Origin: Dastarcus helophoroides
Lineage: Eukaryota; Arthropoda; Insecta; Coleoptera; Bothrideridae
Direction: 5' to 3'
NCBI GenBank assembly: GCA_028583605.1
Contig: CM053328.1
Coordinates: 32,533,578-32,597,577, forward strand
Length of the DNA stretch: 64,000 nucleotides
A program made the translations under genes and the position numbers. Shown here piece after piece: positions 21,934-33,333 of the stretch. Positions within the stretch are counted from its first letter, which is position 1, and each line of letters opens with the position of its first letter. The notes under the pieces are model-generated. The model ran no database searches, was not told the origin of the DNA, and saw only the letters and a program-made list of their open reading frames with translations.

Positions 21934-24900
21934 TACAAAAAAATATTCCCGAAATTTCGAGAAAACAATTAACCTTTCGAAATTAACATTAATATTTCGA
22001 GAAAAAAAATCTGGAATTTTCGAGTTTATATTCGTAGTTTAAAGACAGATATCGCATTTTGGAGATTGAGATCGTTTGGAAAAGAAATCAAAATATTTAG
22101 AAAAATATAAGTTTTATTGTTTAAAAATTTGAAAAAGTTGAAATATTGCAAAAAATTTAAATTAATAGAATTTGAATTTTGAGAAATCTTAAGTGTTCAG
22201 ATTAGACTCAAAATTTTAAGTATTTCGATATGGAAAAATTCCGCATATTTAAAAACAGTCCCAATTTTGAGTTTATAACTCAATTTTTGAGGAATGAAAA
22301 TAAAGGTACAAATGCATAATTTGAAGAATATATCGCTCGTAGCAAACTAACATTCTGGCAGTCCGAGTGTATCATGTAGCGAAGGACACGTTGCTGCAAA
22401 CTGTCTGGAGACGGCCCGTTACTGTTAAAAATAATAATCAAATTAAAACACAGTTTAAACAAAGCACAGTACACCCCATTGAACTTTCCACGTATTAAAT
22501 TTAACTTATGTATTGAAAGTAGAAGGTAATGTACGAATATCTTGAGAATTAGACTTTAAAATTGTCAACCTGCTGTGGGGCAAAGGGTACATGTTTAATT
22601 CTCGCGGGGTAGGTCCATTTTTAATTCCATTGTAGACCTCACCTCTTTAGCTGCCTTATAAGGTTAACATTAATTAGCATGTTGGTGACCCGAAACCATA
22701 AGATTTTCTATCAAAAATCGCCAAATGCGCGACAGAAGTTTTCACTTGAAACTTGATGGAGATTTCAAATTTTAAATTCAAAATCTGAGAGAAAGATCAA
22801 CATTTAAAAAAGAATATCAAACCTTTCAAAAAATGTTTTATGTTAGACAACTCGAAATTGACTTTCGTTCAAAATTTTGACTCAAAGTTGAAATACTGAA
22901 AAAAATCATAATTTTAAGTTTCAGCTAGAAATTACGACATAACATTTGTCTGGCGAAACACCGCTTGGGAAATGCTATTCTAAATTAACTTCGTTACATT
23001 TAGTAATTTCAGAAAAACAACCTGGACATAAAAATGTGAATATTTTTTTCAATATAAGGCACTTTGAGTTTATAGTTTAATCATTTTAATCACATTAAGA
23101 ATCATATGTACTTATTTTTTTTATGTTTATGTTTTTTTAATGTTTTTTTAAGTACTATTGTCTGTTTTGTTACATTAGTTAAATTAAACGTATTTTTGGT
23201 ACAGCGAAACATTTTTAAATATTTTGCCAATCCTAGACAAATAACATTAAAGTCGAATTAATTTTGTTGAATCTGCTTTTTGTCAAACTTAATTTGCGTT
23301 GAAAGTAAAATTTTCTTGTTATTTATAAAAACAGTTCAAATTTTAATTAGAAATTTTGAGATAAAGTTCGGAATTTCGAGTAAGAGTTCAATATTCGACC
23401 TCCTTTTGAAAAATCTGGACCTTTGAGATGAAGTAAAAGTTCTGAAATTGAAGGCTGATTATTTGGAAAATATTAAAATTTCGGACTGAATGATGAAGTT
23501 TTAGGAAAACAGTGTTTCGTTACAATTATACAAAAAATATCAAATTTTCGAAAGTTGAAATTCCGAAAAGAAAGTGAAAATTCAAATTTTTAAGTTATAT
23601 TTTACAAAGAGTGTAAAACATTTTAAGTTTAAAGTGGAAATTAAAAAAAATGATGTAAAACAAAAATTTTTCAAAGTGTCGAGTTGGAAACGACATTTTT
23701 TTGAGACAATTATAGAAATTGTAAGTTTATACATTTTCACATATTTTAAGAAATAAAAACAATGGGAATTTTTAAATTAAACGAAAATTTTAGGAAAAAC
23801 CTCAAACATTTTCAGTCTAGCTAAACTTTCCATTTGCAATTTAAAGGTAGAAATTTAATTTGTTGATATTGTGTGGGAATAACCAAATGAAATCAACATT
23901 AAAAGTTGCGAATGATTAAGAGAAATCAGTTATATGTTTTATGAATATAATAAAAAGCAGTCAGGAAGTAAAAATTAATAGAAAGTGTTTTATTAACGGT
24001 GCAACGTGTTTCAATTATTAATCTAACTTATATTACAAGAACTCCATATAATAAAGTTGTAATGCTAACCGATTCGGCGAAATGCAATAAAACATTGTGA
24101 TGGTAACCTGAAGAAAATGTAACCAATCGATCAGCAGTGTATTTACACAGTATTAAAACACAAGTGTGTTAGTGGGTTACTTCTACAGGTTGCACTATTG
24201 CTTTCACAAATACACATACCATAAATTACAGTATTTTAATGCAAAAAAAAACTATAAACAACTAAGTTTGTTAGTAAAAAAGATTGTTCAATTCGGTATT
24301 ACTTTTGTTATAATATTATATGTTGATGTAATTAATCCTGCAATTTAAGCTTCATTTTTTTAAATAAATTCAAGTGATGATGCCATAGCATTGAAAGCAT
24401 AACATCTGTCGTATTCACAGTTTTGTTGATGCTTGCACGAAGAAAGTTAAAGAAACCAGTAGAAATTTTATTTATTTGCAAGAAATGCAAATAAGTGTAG
24501 GTTCCTAAATACTGGGTTAATTTCTCTCTACCTACACATTTAATTTAACTTCCTCTCGAATGTTAAATCTCTTAATCACTTATGTATAACTAATTTATAA
24601 GGCTTTGCAATCACTAGTTTTTGTTTTTGTTTTTTGTGAATAAATCATCTTGAGAATTTCTTTGCCAATCGGAAGGTCAAGTTCAATTTGTTCCTAGTTG
24701 CAATGACATAACATAATTATTGATTGTAAAGCTTCCTATTATTAAAAAAATTCCCATTATATTTAAGTCACAACATTTAATTATAGGATTTCAAGTCGAA
24801 ATTTTAGGGAAAAAAATTCATTAAAAAAACATATCTAAAGTTTGGAACAAATACTAAATTCATTTAGACAAAAATCTCAAAATCGTCGATGAAACCAAAA

Positions 24901-25339
24901 GTGCACACCCTTCGAGGTGATATTACAGCTTAAACTTGAAATTTCAACTTTAAAGTGCCACTTTCAAGAAGAAACTCCCATACTCTACTACTGACAAATT
25001 AAAATTTAAAATTTTTAGTTAAAACTATAAATTCAGTTTTGAGAAAAAGTAGCAAATGTTATTATTTTTAAAGAAAGGCCCCCTCTTTGTAAAACGCTAT
25101 ATTTCAATTGATTTGGTGCAAAATTATCTGAAATGTAACTAGTTTTGTGACGAAAAGTTTGACATTTGTCGAAAATGTATGCGCCTAATTTTGAGTTCAA
25201 TTTCAAAATTTCAACTTTTTCTCAAACTGTTGAAGTTATGGGAAATTTTAATTCTATAAATTTTAAAGTTTCGAGCGAAATTTAGACTTCAAAAGTCGTT
25301 TCAAGAAAAAATAAAACAGTGGCAGTTTTAAAAATTGAT
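21934..25339. other. AT-rich region, satellite debris, no supported gene
   Basis: Decayed A/T satellite at about 21950-22280, 22740-22950, 23280-23700 and 24780-25330. A less AT-rich patch at 22290-22720 contains a short coding-like stretch on the minus strand but no recognisable family. The remainder (23700-24780) is plain AT-rich sequence. Confidence 0.55.
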
Positions 25340-25440
25340 GTATAAACTTGTCTCCTGAAACCAAAAACAATAAAAAACACAATAACAGATGCTTTAAAGG
25401 GTTTTGATAGTCAAGCTATCATCTTCATAGATATATTCTC
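25340..25440 (-). repeat. Hammerhead-bearing short repeat, copy 1
   Basis: Minus-strand copy of the family also at 25780, 36185 and 46700. It reads ATGAAGA core-like, T, stem II GATAG/CTATC with loop CTTGA, then AAAA where GAAA is expected, followed by the family tail GTGTTTTTTATTG and GGTTTCAGGAGACAAG. Stem II is perfect; core C3 and G12 are lost. The likely ribozyme span is 25388-25436. Confidence 0.55.
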
Positions 25441-25779
25441 ATGAAGAACTCAGCCATAAAAGGTGAAAGGTGACAAAGGATTTCCCATGTCGGCGCCCTC
25501 AAATTGTTCATAAAACTCGTTATTAATTTGGAATTAATTCTGATCCATGCATATTTTAGTTAAATGAAATATATTTGTCAATGATTTCACCTGAAAGGTC
25601 ATTAGATTCGTATAACAAGTTATAACAAAATTTGTGGTATTAGTACACTTGGAAAAAGAGAGAAAACATCAAAAGAAACCAGCATTTTATCCTCCAAAAA
25701 CTTTTCACTCTGAATTTTCTGTACAAATTCTTGGGAATTCTTTACTGACAAAGTGGGTTATTGGAATTCTAATTTGCCG

Positions 25780-25925
25780 AATTCTTTCATTGAGTATCTC
25801 TCTGAAGATGATAACTCGGCTATTGAATCGCACTAGAGCAACTGTTGTGTTTTTTAAATCTTTCTTGGTTTCAGGGGGACAAGATTTGTTTATTAATTTT
25901 TGACTATAACCAAGGACTAGTCCGT
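25780..25925 (+). repeat. Hammerhead-bearing short repeat, copy 2
   Basis: CTGAAGA at 25802-25808 matches the hammerhead CUGANGA core exactly. Helix I strands CTCT (25798-25801) and AGAG (25835-25838) are preserved. Stem II and GAAA are decayed (GATAA/CTATT, GAAT). The tail TTTCTTGGTTTCAGGGGG and ACCAAGGACTAGTCCGTTTC is shared with the copy at 36.2 kb. Confidence 0.6.
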
Positions 25926-26603
25926 TTCACCAAAAAAAGCAATTTTTAAGTTAAAGCTTGAGCTTCACATTCTCAATTTTATGTTTAGTTACTGAAAAAC
26001 AAAAAAAGGGCCAAAATTTTGAATTCATTCTCGACATTGGACTTTCTTCATAACATTTTTTTTTAAACTTTTCAATGTTTCCTAAAAATTTTGAGTTTGT
26101 TTAAGTTTAAAAGTTATAATTGAGGGAGAAAGTCTAATATTTGAGTTTGAAAGTCAAAATTCCGAAATTAAACCTGAAATATTTAGATTTTTAAATTCTT
26201 AGATTTTGACTTTGTTCCTAAAAATGTTGACAATTTGTACATTTTTAAAAATTTTGTCTTTAAACTGATCACCTAGTTTAACATTAACATATTCGTGGCC
26301 CTGATCCCTTAAAAAAACGTCTAAAATGTTGAAAAAATGAAAACTGTAACAAATTTCTGATCAAATTTTAAATTTTAACATACGTTTGATTTGATATTTA
26401 AAAAAAATCTTCAAATATCACATCATAAAATCTGACAAATAAATAGGTTGGGTTTTTTTTGTATAGAAAAGAAACACATAACTTGAAATAATAGAGGAGG
26501 AGTAGAAACACATATAAAAAGCAAATATTTAAAAATATAATTGGGCAAAATTATAATTAATAATAAATGATAATAAATATAACAGAGAAGTTGTAGCATT
26601 GTA
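25926..26603. repeat. Decayed A/T satellite and AT-rich spacer
   Basis: T-rich polarity blocks with TTTTGA/AAAATTT words to about 26420, then plain AT-rich sequence up to the mariner left end. No gene seen. Confidence 0.5.
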
Positions 26604-27902
26604 CGAGGGCGGTTCATTAAGTACCCGTGTTTGAAGACAGAGGACGTTCCTGAGTAAAGTTAGTGTTATCATCGTGTGCTGCCATCCATCAGACGACGCT
26701 AATACAAATTTCAGGCTGATTGATTGGACAGGTTAGTTTCGATTTGGCAGCCATCCGAGTCAGACTTGTTTCGTGATTTTCGCTAAGATGGGAAAAGAGC
26801 AGTATCGTTCGGTAATTCGCTTTTTGTTTTTGTATGGGAAAAAATGCGAGGAGATAAAAACAAAGTTGGATGCTGTTTATGGGGACACGTCGCCATCTAT
26901 GACCACAGTTAGATATTGGTTCAACGAATTTAAACGTGGGCGAACATCCGTTTTTGATGAGGAGCGACCAGGACACCCGGCGGACGTGGTTGCCGAGGAA
27001 ATCATTGAAAAAGTCCACGACATGATTCTCGCTGATCGATGAACGAAAGTGCGCGAAGTAGCAAAGGCCGTAGGTGTGTCGACCGGAATGGCAATTAATA
27101 TTTTACATGATAAGTTGGCGATGAAAAAATTGTCGGCCCGATGGGTGCCGCGATTACTCACGCTGGACAACAAGCTGATGCGGCTGTTAACTTCGAAGCA
27201 GTGTTTGGGGCAATTTAAGCGAGATCCGAAGGACTTTTTGCGTCAAGTTGTCACCGTTGATAAAACCTGGACTCATCATTACACACCAGAAACTAAGCAA
27301 CAATCAAAACAATGGATTTCTCCCGGTGAATCTGCACCAAAGAAGGCGAAGATGGTCCCATCGGCCGCTAATGTCATGGCGACGATTTTTTGGGATGCGA
27401 AGGGCGTCATCCTCATGGATTTTTTAGAAAAAGAAAGAACGATCACTGGACAATACTACAGTGAGTTATTGGACTGCTTCGACGAAAAATTAAAGGAGAC
27501 ACGGCCGCATTTAGCGAAAAAAAGATGTTGTTTCATCACGATAACGCACCAGCACATTCATGTGGTGTTGTCGCCGCCAAACTGCATGAATTGTGTTATG
27601 AATCGCTGCCGCGCCCCCCGTGTTCACCCGATCTGGCTCCCTGCGACTTTTTCTTGTTCCCTAACATGAAGAAATGGCTCGCGGGAAAAAAAATTTAGCT
27701 TAAACGAGGAAGTCATCGCCGAGACAGAGGCATATTTTGGAGAGTTCGACAAATTCTATCTTTTGGAGGAGTTAAAAAAATGGCCGGAACGTTGGGAGAA
27801 GTGTATCTTTCTAAAAGGGGACTATGTTGAAAAATAAAAAACATTTTTTTGAAAAAAATGGTGTCTTCATTTCTAACACGGGTACTTATTGAACTGTCCT
27901 CG
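26604..27902 (+). mobile_element. mariner element 1
   Basis: 1,299 bp, the usual mariner size. The left terminus CGAGGGCGGTTCATTAAGTA and the right terminus (reverse complement CGAGGACAGTTCAATAAGTA) are matching inverted repeats continuing into CCCGTGTT. TA precedes the left end (26602-26603); the right-hand TA is no longer intact (TG). It carries one defective transposase. Confidence 0.9.
26788..27837 (+). pseudogene. mariner transposase, interrupted
   Basis: Start MGKEQYRSVIRFLFLYG, with the helix-turn-helix region ending near YWFNEFKRGRTSVFDEERPG. Catalytic landmarks are TVDKTWTHHYTPE (first Asp), a HHDNAPAH-type second Asp readable only in a shifted frame near 27530, and SPDLAPCDFFLF (third Asp), giving the mariner D,D34D signature. 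Lesions seen: a TGA at 27040 where CGA is likely ancestral, a shift in the A-run near 27520, and another in the A-run near 27690. The last codons end GDYVEK then stop. It cannot make transposase. Confidence 0.88.
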
Positions 27903-28362
27903 TGGACATCGATGTTTTGATCTCATCTAACTTGTCAGTAATACCTAACTTAAAATAATAATAAAAATATTTATTTCATATCCGCGCAGTGAAAATGTTG
28001 ACGTAAATTGAATAATCATTATTTTTCGCCAAATTGCCCCCCCCCTCCAAATAAATTTAAATGGAAAATTGGCCATTCTAGAAAAGTTTAATTTTTTTTA
28101 AATTTTAGAATGACTTTAATTTTAAATGTTTGACTTTTTGCAAAATTTCCGATTTAAATTACAAATTTTTTTTCATTAAATTTTGCAACCCAATTTTTCT
28201 GACTTGAAATTTTCTCGAAATTTGGACATTTTCTCCAAATTTTAAACCTAACATGAAATTTTTAAGTTCGACTTTTTTCCTAAAGTTTTTCAATTCAGAC
28301 TAAAAATGTATATTTTTGAATTTTACGGCTTTTATTAAATTTATTTTATTTCTGTTCTACAG

Positions 28363-29852
28363 GCATCCCTGACTGGATCCACAATAAGTTACTCAGGCTA
28401 TGACAGCGGTGGGGGTTCCCAAAATTCGTGTGGTAGACCTTACCGTACTGGCCGAATGCACGTTCCGCCTTGCAATTTAGCACATGAAGGAGGATATTGC
28501 ATGAATGCTGGTGAACATTATCCGTGGCACGCTGTAAGAAGGTTCGTTCGAGAAAACCAAGGATTGATGAAGCGGATGTACGGTGATCAACCAGAAGGAG
28601 TGGTCCTCCGACGGGAGTTAGGAAAAAACCTGGATCATACGAGGTAAGCGTACGCTGTACCAAAAAATACGAATAAATAATGTTGTATTAAAAAATATCA
28701 ATAAATAACGCCGTACTAATTCGTAATTTCAAAGGTACGCCAGGGAAAAGCACCCAGATTCAGACAATGAACTCTACAGAGATGACGAAGATGAATTTGA
28801 AAGCCTTTTCGACGAAAGGCCTTATTATAAAGAAAGTCAATTTGAAGGAAGATACCTGAAGGATCCAGACATTTTAAACACCAAGTTCATATATTCGGAA
28901 GAACCAACGCTATCAATTAAACTTGCAGGATTAAAAACCGCACCGCATTTTCGCTCCACCACCTCGACAAGTTCTCCATCTACGAGTACTCAGAGTACTA
29001 TCCCGACTACTACCGCTAGCACAATTGATGCCACAAGTACCACAATATCATCGTTAGTATCTGAAGACTTTGAGAATTCCACTGCTGCGTTGGTTAGAGA
29101 TTTGGATGATGCTGAAGAGAATACGACTGTAGAAATTGACGTTTTGGAACAATCGATTGAAATTATATCAGAAGAGGAGGTTTTGACGAAAACTACCGCT
29201 GGTGATGCTAGCACTAGCACCACGACACCTGGACCAACTAAACATATGACAACAGTTACAAGAGACCAAAGCACAACTGATGAAGATAAGCCAGGGAATG
29301 TGCTATTTCAGGACATGGAAGACGATAAAAATCAAGATAAGGTGAAAGTTAACTACAAACTTGCTGGAGTGTAAGTATATTTAATTATTGGTGGAATTGT
29401 CAAATCACTTATATTAACTGGGAAACATTCATCTCCATTACAAAAAGGTATCACATTTCTTATTCAATGATTTGCATTTTTTTAGTAATGCCTGTCCGGT
29501 GAAAGAAGAGGTCGTGGCCCCATTCTGGGCAAACAACACACGAGGTGAAGTTTTGGCACTCCTTAATATGTACCCGTTTGAGCAGTACGTTCACTGGGAG
29601 AAATGTACCTTTGAAAATAGACAAATGTACTGTAGGGACGGGTGCAGGTGTGAACAACAATATAGACTTCACAGGCTTCTCGCTTATGACCCAAATAACG
29701 AGTGTCGGGGTATTTTTTCCGATTGGTTTAGATTTCCTTCGTGCTGCATTTGCAAATGTTACGGCCTTCCGCCAGAATTTCGAATGACTTCGCGAAGTCC
29801 GCGGCAAAAAGATGGTAAATGGTATAAATCACAACGCAAAGGAGAATTCTAA
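28363..29852 (+). CDS. spz4: Spaetzle-4-like cystine-knot ligand, last three exons
   Basis: Exons 28363-28643, 28735-29370 and 29486-29852 join in phase and total 1,284 nt, giving 427 residues to the stop. Spaetzle proteins are secreted neurotrophin-like ligands for Toll receptors, activated by proteolysis. The C-terminal exon is a Cys-rich domain ([50 protein letters not shown]), the Spaetzle cystine knot; the wording is closest to Spaetzle-4 as I know it. Upstream are a [15 protein letters not shown] segment and a long acidic Ser/Thr-rich linker (Thr/Ser runs at 28960-29060 and 29210-29250), typical of a prodomain. The signal peptide and first exon(s) are not in the recognised upstream sequence, so the first intron is probably long. 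The acceptor at 28363 (TTCTGTTCTACAG) defines the left edge. The copy is intact. Confidence 0.88.
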
Positions 29853-31385
29853 AGATCTTAATTATTGTTTTTATATAAAAAACAGAGAGCTGACTATTGG
29901 AATGATATTTTAATTCCTTATTTAATACAGCATCAGAATTTATATTCGTTCTTGTTTCTTATTGAGTATTGAATATATTTTGTAATAATCAAGGCTAGTG
30001 TTATTGTATTTAACAATTTGTCTAGTTTAAGTTAATGTATTTGTTGATATATAACGGCGACCTCTAACAGATGTAGGATTCATTTTTAGAAACAACCATT
30101 ACGTATATACTTGAAGGACATTTACTCATCACAGTAAAGGACATAATTCATAAGTGGTTAATTTTGAAATAACATGTGTTGCCAAAATATTAGTTTTGTT
30201 AAAGTAAAAAAATTAGATGTCGCTCTAATCCATAATTATTCTTTAATTGAACTGTATATATAATTTGGCTAACACTCCAGAACATAGTATTTCTCGATAT
30301 CTGAATGTATATTATTTACTTTGAAACCCTAGTGTAAACTAATTGATTAAGATGAAATGTATTTAAATCATTTATTTATATAATAAACTATCTATTTGAA
30401 ATTTTTAATCAATTGTTTTTGTAGTTGACCATTTTAAGCAATTTTATTTATAGTAGACCTAGACAGTAACAAATTAGAATGGATACTGAGCTACGTTTAC
30501 ATAATCAAAGATGCTTCACTGCATTCATAATTTTAAAAGTTCAAAAAGGCAAAAATATATAAAATAGTTTATTAAAAATTGCATGCCATAAAGTCATAAA
30601 GGTAATTCATGAATTATATTTAATAAATAAATTTAACAAATATGAAAAGTCCACGATGTTTGAATGTATTTTAGGTTTTCCTTCGCTTCTATTAAAGATG
30701 TGCCCAATGTTCAGTGTTGAACCTTAATAGCGCCTTTGTGTGAAACCTATGAAGCTCCAATTTGTTACTTCTTTCAAAAAAATCTGACTTTAAAATTAGC
30801 AATTTTCTATCAACTTTTTTCTTGAAAATATTGACATTTTTCTTAATAATGTTGACCCCTTTCCAGAAATTTCAATTTTTTCTGGAAACATTACTATTGA
30901 AACTTGAAATGTTTTTTAATTTAGTGTTTTCTCTTAGTTTGATTACTGTAAAATTTTTACCTTACACTCAAAATTTCTAAAAATTATAATTTATTTATTT
31001 ATAGATACTGCATTATCCAGAAGTGATTTTTTTATTTGAAGAATAACTTGCGAAAAAATGTGACACCTGGTAATTCTCAACCTGTAACATTAAGTAATGA
31101 GGGATGGCGTTTTTAGATTCACCAGGTGGCGCCACTGGTGAGTGTTATATAAGTTAGTGTGGAATAGGCATCGGACACTCTATCAAAGGAAGATTTGCAA
31201 ACATATAAATGACGAAATATTTCTAAACTTTAGTAATTTTTAGTTTAGTTTTATAGTTTATATTGCGAGTGAATTGTATTTAAAACTTAACCTAAAAAAT
31301 CTAAATATTTCAAATGTAAAAATGAACTTTTCGAATACTTTGAAATTAATATTGATCATGGGTGTCAAATTGCATAGTTGTCAGT
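29853..31385. other. 3' flank of the Spaetzle-like gene and intergenic DNA
   Basis: Likely 3' UTR follows the stop; an AATAAA at 30382-30387 is a candidate poly-A signal. A T-rich satellite block lies at about 30760-30990. A small inverted motif CCAGGTGGCGCCACTGG occurs near 31123. No other gene seen. Confidence 0.5.
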
Positions 31386-31391
31386 TTTATT
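31386..31391 (-). terminator. Candidate poly-A signal of the SENP8-like gene
   Basis: TTTATT on the plus strand is AATAAA in the gene's orientation, about 125 nt past its stop codon. Position is the only support. Confidence 0.35.
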
Positions 31392-31515
31392 GATATTACT
31401 GCAGTTAATTGCTTAAATTTCTAAAAAATAAAATATCAGACAGTTTTCAAACTACATTTTGTTATTAGCTTGCAGAATGGATTTAACAATATATTTTAAA
31501 ATAAATACACATATA

Positions 31516-32249
31516 TTAGTCATGTAGTCTTGGTTTATTAATTATATTCACTATTATTCTCAGCATCTTGCTCCTGTGATGCATCACTGTGTCTGCACTT
31601 GTGGAAGGAAAACCCTGTACTTTTTTATATGTTTTGAAATACTCTATGAGCAACTCTGCATTACACAACACATGTATGCCACAATCATAACCATTGGCTT
31701 GTTGTAAACAGTTCATTTCACAAACTGGCGAGTAAGGTAAATGGAAATATAACAGAATTTTTTTGGAAAAATCCTCTGCTTGATCACGATTACTTCCCGA
31801 GGATGAATCAAAATGAAACACTCTGCATTCTCGTTTTGAGAACGCCAATAAACTCCAGTGAGATCCCCCAACGCAATTTGTTAGTTCATTATCGTTTAGA
31901 GCGAATAGTATTAGGGATTTGTTGTGGGCTTGGAGGGGTTCGAGAAATATTCCAATTTCGGAGACAGGGGAAATTTTGATGCATTGAGTGACCTAAAAAC
32001 TTTTAGGTCAAAGTCGACATAATTTCAACAGCGACGAAAATATACCTGAGGCGACACACATAAGATGTTACTGGATGATCCCAAATACTCTGACTCCAAG
32101 TATTCAAAATAAAACGAAATTAGGGAATCGTTTAGCCAACAAGGCCCTTGCAACAACATTATATCAGATTTTCGTAACAGAGTGTCTCCAAAACTAACTG
32201 TTATATCCTGAGCCATGGATAAGGGAAATGAGCTTTGCATATTCCTCAT
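31516..32249 (-). CDS. SENP8: SENP8/NEDP1-like deneddylase (C48 cysteine protease)
   Basis: Two exons, 32249-32046 and 31992-31516, joined across a 53-nt intron (CAG|GTATAT ... TTTTTAG|GTC), give 226 residues, the size usual for SENP8. The enzyme removes NEDD8 from cullins and other targets and matures the NEDD8 precursor. Seen: the substrate-binding WLNDSLISFYFEYLES segment, VTQCIK near the exon junction, and the catalytic triad His in GGSHWSLLAFS, Asp in VFHFDSSSG and Cys in ANGYDCGIHVLCNAE, with the oxyanion Gln just before (CLQQANGYDC). The first Met of the frame is used here; a second at residue 12 (MAQDITVSFG) is an equally plausible start. No lesion is visible. Confidence 0.9.
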
Positions 32250-32842
32250 ACTAACTCTGAGAAATTTATTTAAAATATTTGTGTTTTTACAAGTTTGTTT
32301 ATTATTTCACATGATGAATTATAAATAAAAAGTCAACAATATTTTAGGTTAGTTCAATTTGATATTTAATATAGACAATATTGAGTCTATGGTCACTACA
32401 ACAGATGTCAAACAGCAATGTTATAAACTGCAGCGAAAATATCGTTAACGTCGATGCGGCTGACTGCAGAACTAAGGAAATACGGGGTGTCCACCTAGTG
32501 AGAAATAGTAAGATATCTCAGTAGTGACTGAAGTAACGGAAAACTTTTAAGAAGCAATTCTTCCTTTTTACCAAAGTTCTACAAAACTGAAATATGGTGG
32601 AGTATACAGGGTCTTTAAATTTCCCTGTGCAGATATACTTCATTTTTATAAATGGCAACCCATATTTTTTATTGCATTTTCTGATTCCCCGTAAAATAGA
32701 AGTTCTGTTGTAATAAAAAGTTTTTCGAATTTCTAATATTTTTCGAGTTGTTCAGATGTTTGTGCAAAACCATCAATTTTCTGCGTGCTGCAAAAAGATC
32801 TATTACGGCTAGAAAGGACATCATGAATAAATGATTTTTTCA
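32250..32842. other. Intergenic DNA with a possible DNA-transposon end
   Basis: ACGGGGTGTCCACCTAGTGA near 32481 followed by ATATCTCAGTAGTGAC resembles the start of Tc1/mariner-like inverted-repeat elements such as the one at 19680. No partner end was found. The rest shows no feature. Confidence 0.3.
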
Positions 32843-33333
32843 ACTTAAGTTAGGCCAACACTAGAATACTGTTCTCATGTTTGGTGTTCAGACCCAAGGT
32901 ACACTTTGGCCCTTTTGGATTCAATTCAAGGAAGAGCGATTCGCCCAATTAATAAGAGTTTGACCGATTCTCTCGAAACACTAGAACAGAGGCGAATGGT
33001 TGGTGACTTATCCCTTTTCTACAAGTACTTTCATGGGGGATGCTCATAGAATTGATTCCTTCAAGGGTAAGGTTTTTAAGGCATACAAGACAGAGGCAGC
33101 AAAATCCTGTAAGGTCCAGCTTGACAATGAGAACTTCTGACTATGGAGACTTTTTTTAAAGAACTTGGAAGCTGTGGAATTCGTTATCGAACGGAATTTT
33201 CCCCAAATATTGAAACATATTTTTGTTTAAGAAAGCGGATTGATCGTCATATATCCTTGTTTCCGCATCCTACTTGCGGTGCTCTGAAGGCATAATGGGG
33301 TTGCTCGTTGCGAGTGGACTGAACTTAAAAAAA
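32843..33333 (+). mobile_element. LINE copy C, 3' fragment
   Basis: Begins TTAGGCCAACACTAGAATAC, the same sequence as in copies A, B and D, and runs to the family 3' end with an A-run near 33325. Broken frames give the C-terminal post-RT region only. 5' truncated. Confidence 0.8.

Noticed and set aside
22280..22474. Minus-strand coding-like stretch preceded by a possible CAG acceptor
   Set aside because: About 46 codons after the acceptor, no recognised family, no partner exon; too weak to call an exon.
29090..29374. Overlapping open frames on both strands in the middle Spaetzle-like exon
   Set aside because: The plus-strand frame is part of the spliced gene; the antisense frames (e.g. 28990-29274) are shadows of the Ser/Thr-rich linker.
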